Source: Xylaria sp. FL1777 (Eukaryota > Ascomycota > Sordariomycetes > Xylariales > Xylariaceae). Taken from it: a DNA stretch of 64,000 nucleotides. Position 1 is the first letter of the stretch. Each line of letters starts with the position of its first letter. The notes beneath the pieces are model-generated. The model saw nothing but the letters and a program-made list of their open reading frames with translations, had not been told where the DNA came from and did not search any database. Below are positions 63,245 to 64,000 of the stretch, piece by piece. Made by a program: the position numbers and the translations under genes. Location: assembly GCA_022578965.1 (NCBI GenBank), contig MU400689.1, positions 21,315 to 85,314 on the forward strand. The letters are read 5' to 3'.

Positions 63245-64000
63245 GAAGCACGAATTAGCTTTACTTAAATTAGTAGTATTTATATATAGTTTTTTAATAT
63301 TATACTTAAAAAATGTTTTTTTTTTAATATTTACTTTTTTAAGTATAAACTTAATTTTATGTAATAATTATAAAGTTTTAAGTTAATATTTAAAAAATAT
63401 AAATAGTTATTTAAATAGCTTTATAATATTATATTTTAAATAAACCTTTATATAATATATTAATATTTTATTTATTTTTTATTTTATTTTTTGATTTTAT
63501 TTTTATTTTATATATTTTAGTATTAATTTAATAAAATAACTAAAAATAATAATAATATTATAAAACTTAACATTAAAAATAATAATTTAATTAAATTAAT
63601 AATTAATAATATTATTAAAAATATTTATAAATATATTAATTAATTTATAATTAATTTATAATTATAATTTAATAAAATTAAAGTTATATTAATAAAAATA
63701 TAGCAAAAATTAAATATAATATTAAAAAAGCTAAAACTAAAAAATAAAATTAATAATTTAATAAATAAATTTATTAATTTAAAAAATAACTAAATATTAT
63801 ATATAAAACAATTAATTAATATAATAAATAATAAAAAACTTAAAAATTTAATTTTTAACTTTTATAAATATTTTAAGCTTAATAATTTATAAACTAAATA
63901 AAAATAATATATTTAAACTATTTTTTTAAATATATTTTTATTAAGTAATATTATTTAATTAAATAATTATAAAATAAAAAACAAAATAATATTTTTAATA
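63245..64000. repeat. AT-rich block, right edge
   Basis: Nearly pure A and T to the end of the window, with even less G and C than the left block. In 63301-64000 I see one GpA (in TTGATT near 63493), one CpC and no TpC. No coding sequence; the 68-codon frame at 63180-63386 is chance. Probably the start of another hypermutated isochore. Confidence 0.8.

Overview
This is nuclear DNA of a filamentous ascomycete (Pezizomycotina, probably Sordariomycetes). The evidence is frequent short introns of about 45-110 nt with GTRAGT-type donors and CTRAY branch points, a Zn2Cys6 regulator, a DUF1996 secreted protein and an Alg8/Itc1/Pho85/Gtr2 housekeeping set. Species cannot be named. The window is a GC-balanced gene island of about 57 kb between two extremely AT-rich, gene-free blocks (1 to about 5770 and about 63245 to 64000), which look like hypermutated, RIP-type repeat DNA.

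I support sixteen protein genes and reconstructed their exons by hand. Left to right: an ABM-fold monooxygenase-like protein (+), a 98-residue eight-cysteine secreted protein (-), a MIF-fold protein with long tails (+), the Rag-type GTPase Gtr2 (+), a GC-rich PI-PLC-X phosphodiesterase (+), about 6 kb without a gene, a DUF1996 secreted protein (+), the rRNA m5C methyltransferase Rcm1/NSUN5 (-), a 972-residue Zn2Cys6 transcription factor (+), an M24 Xaa-Pro aminopeptidase (+), an Emp47-like L-type lectin cargo receptor with a C-terminal KKXX (-), dolichyl glucosyltransferase Alg8 (+), the ISWI-complex subunit Itc1 (+), poly(A) polymerase (-), a septin-type GTPase with a C-terminal membrane segment (-), a Pho85 kinase with a polyglutamine tail (+) and tafazzin (-).

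The genes do not form an operon or an obvious biosynthetic cluster. From Rcm1 rightwards they are mostly conserved housekeeping genes: TORC1 and phosphate signalling, secretory-pathway glycosylation and lectin sorting, RNA processing, chromatin and mitochondrial lipid. The left third, next to the large AT-rich block, holds the secreted and less conserved proteins and the widest intergenic spaces. Intergenic DNA is full of a degenerate TACC/GGTA (ACCTAGGT) motif and other microsatellites. I saw no tRNA, 5S rRNA, CRISPR array or intact transposon.

The most unusual signal is in the left AT-rich block. Bases 1-1018 contain no GpA or TpC at all, while CpA, GpC and ApC are common. Loss of C only after a pyrimidine is not the classical CpA-directed RIP signature.
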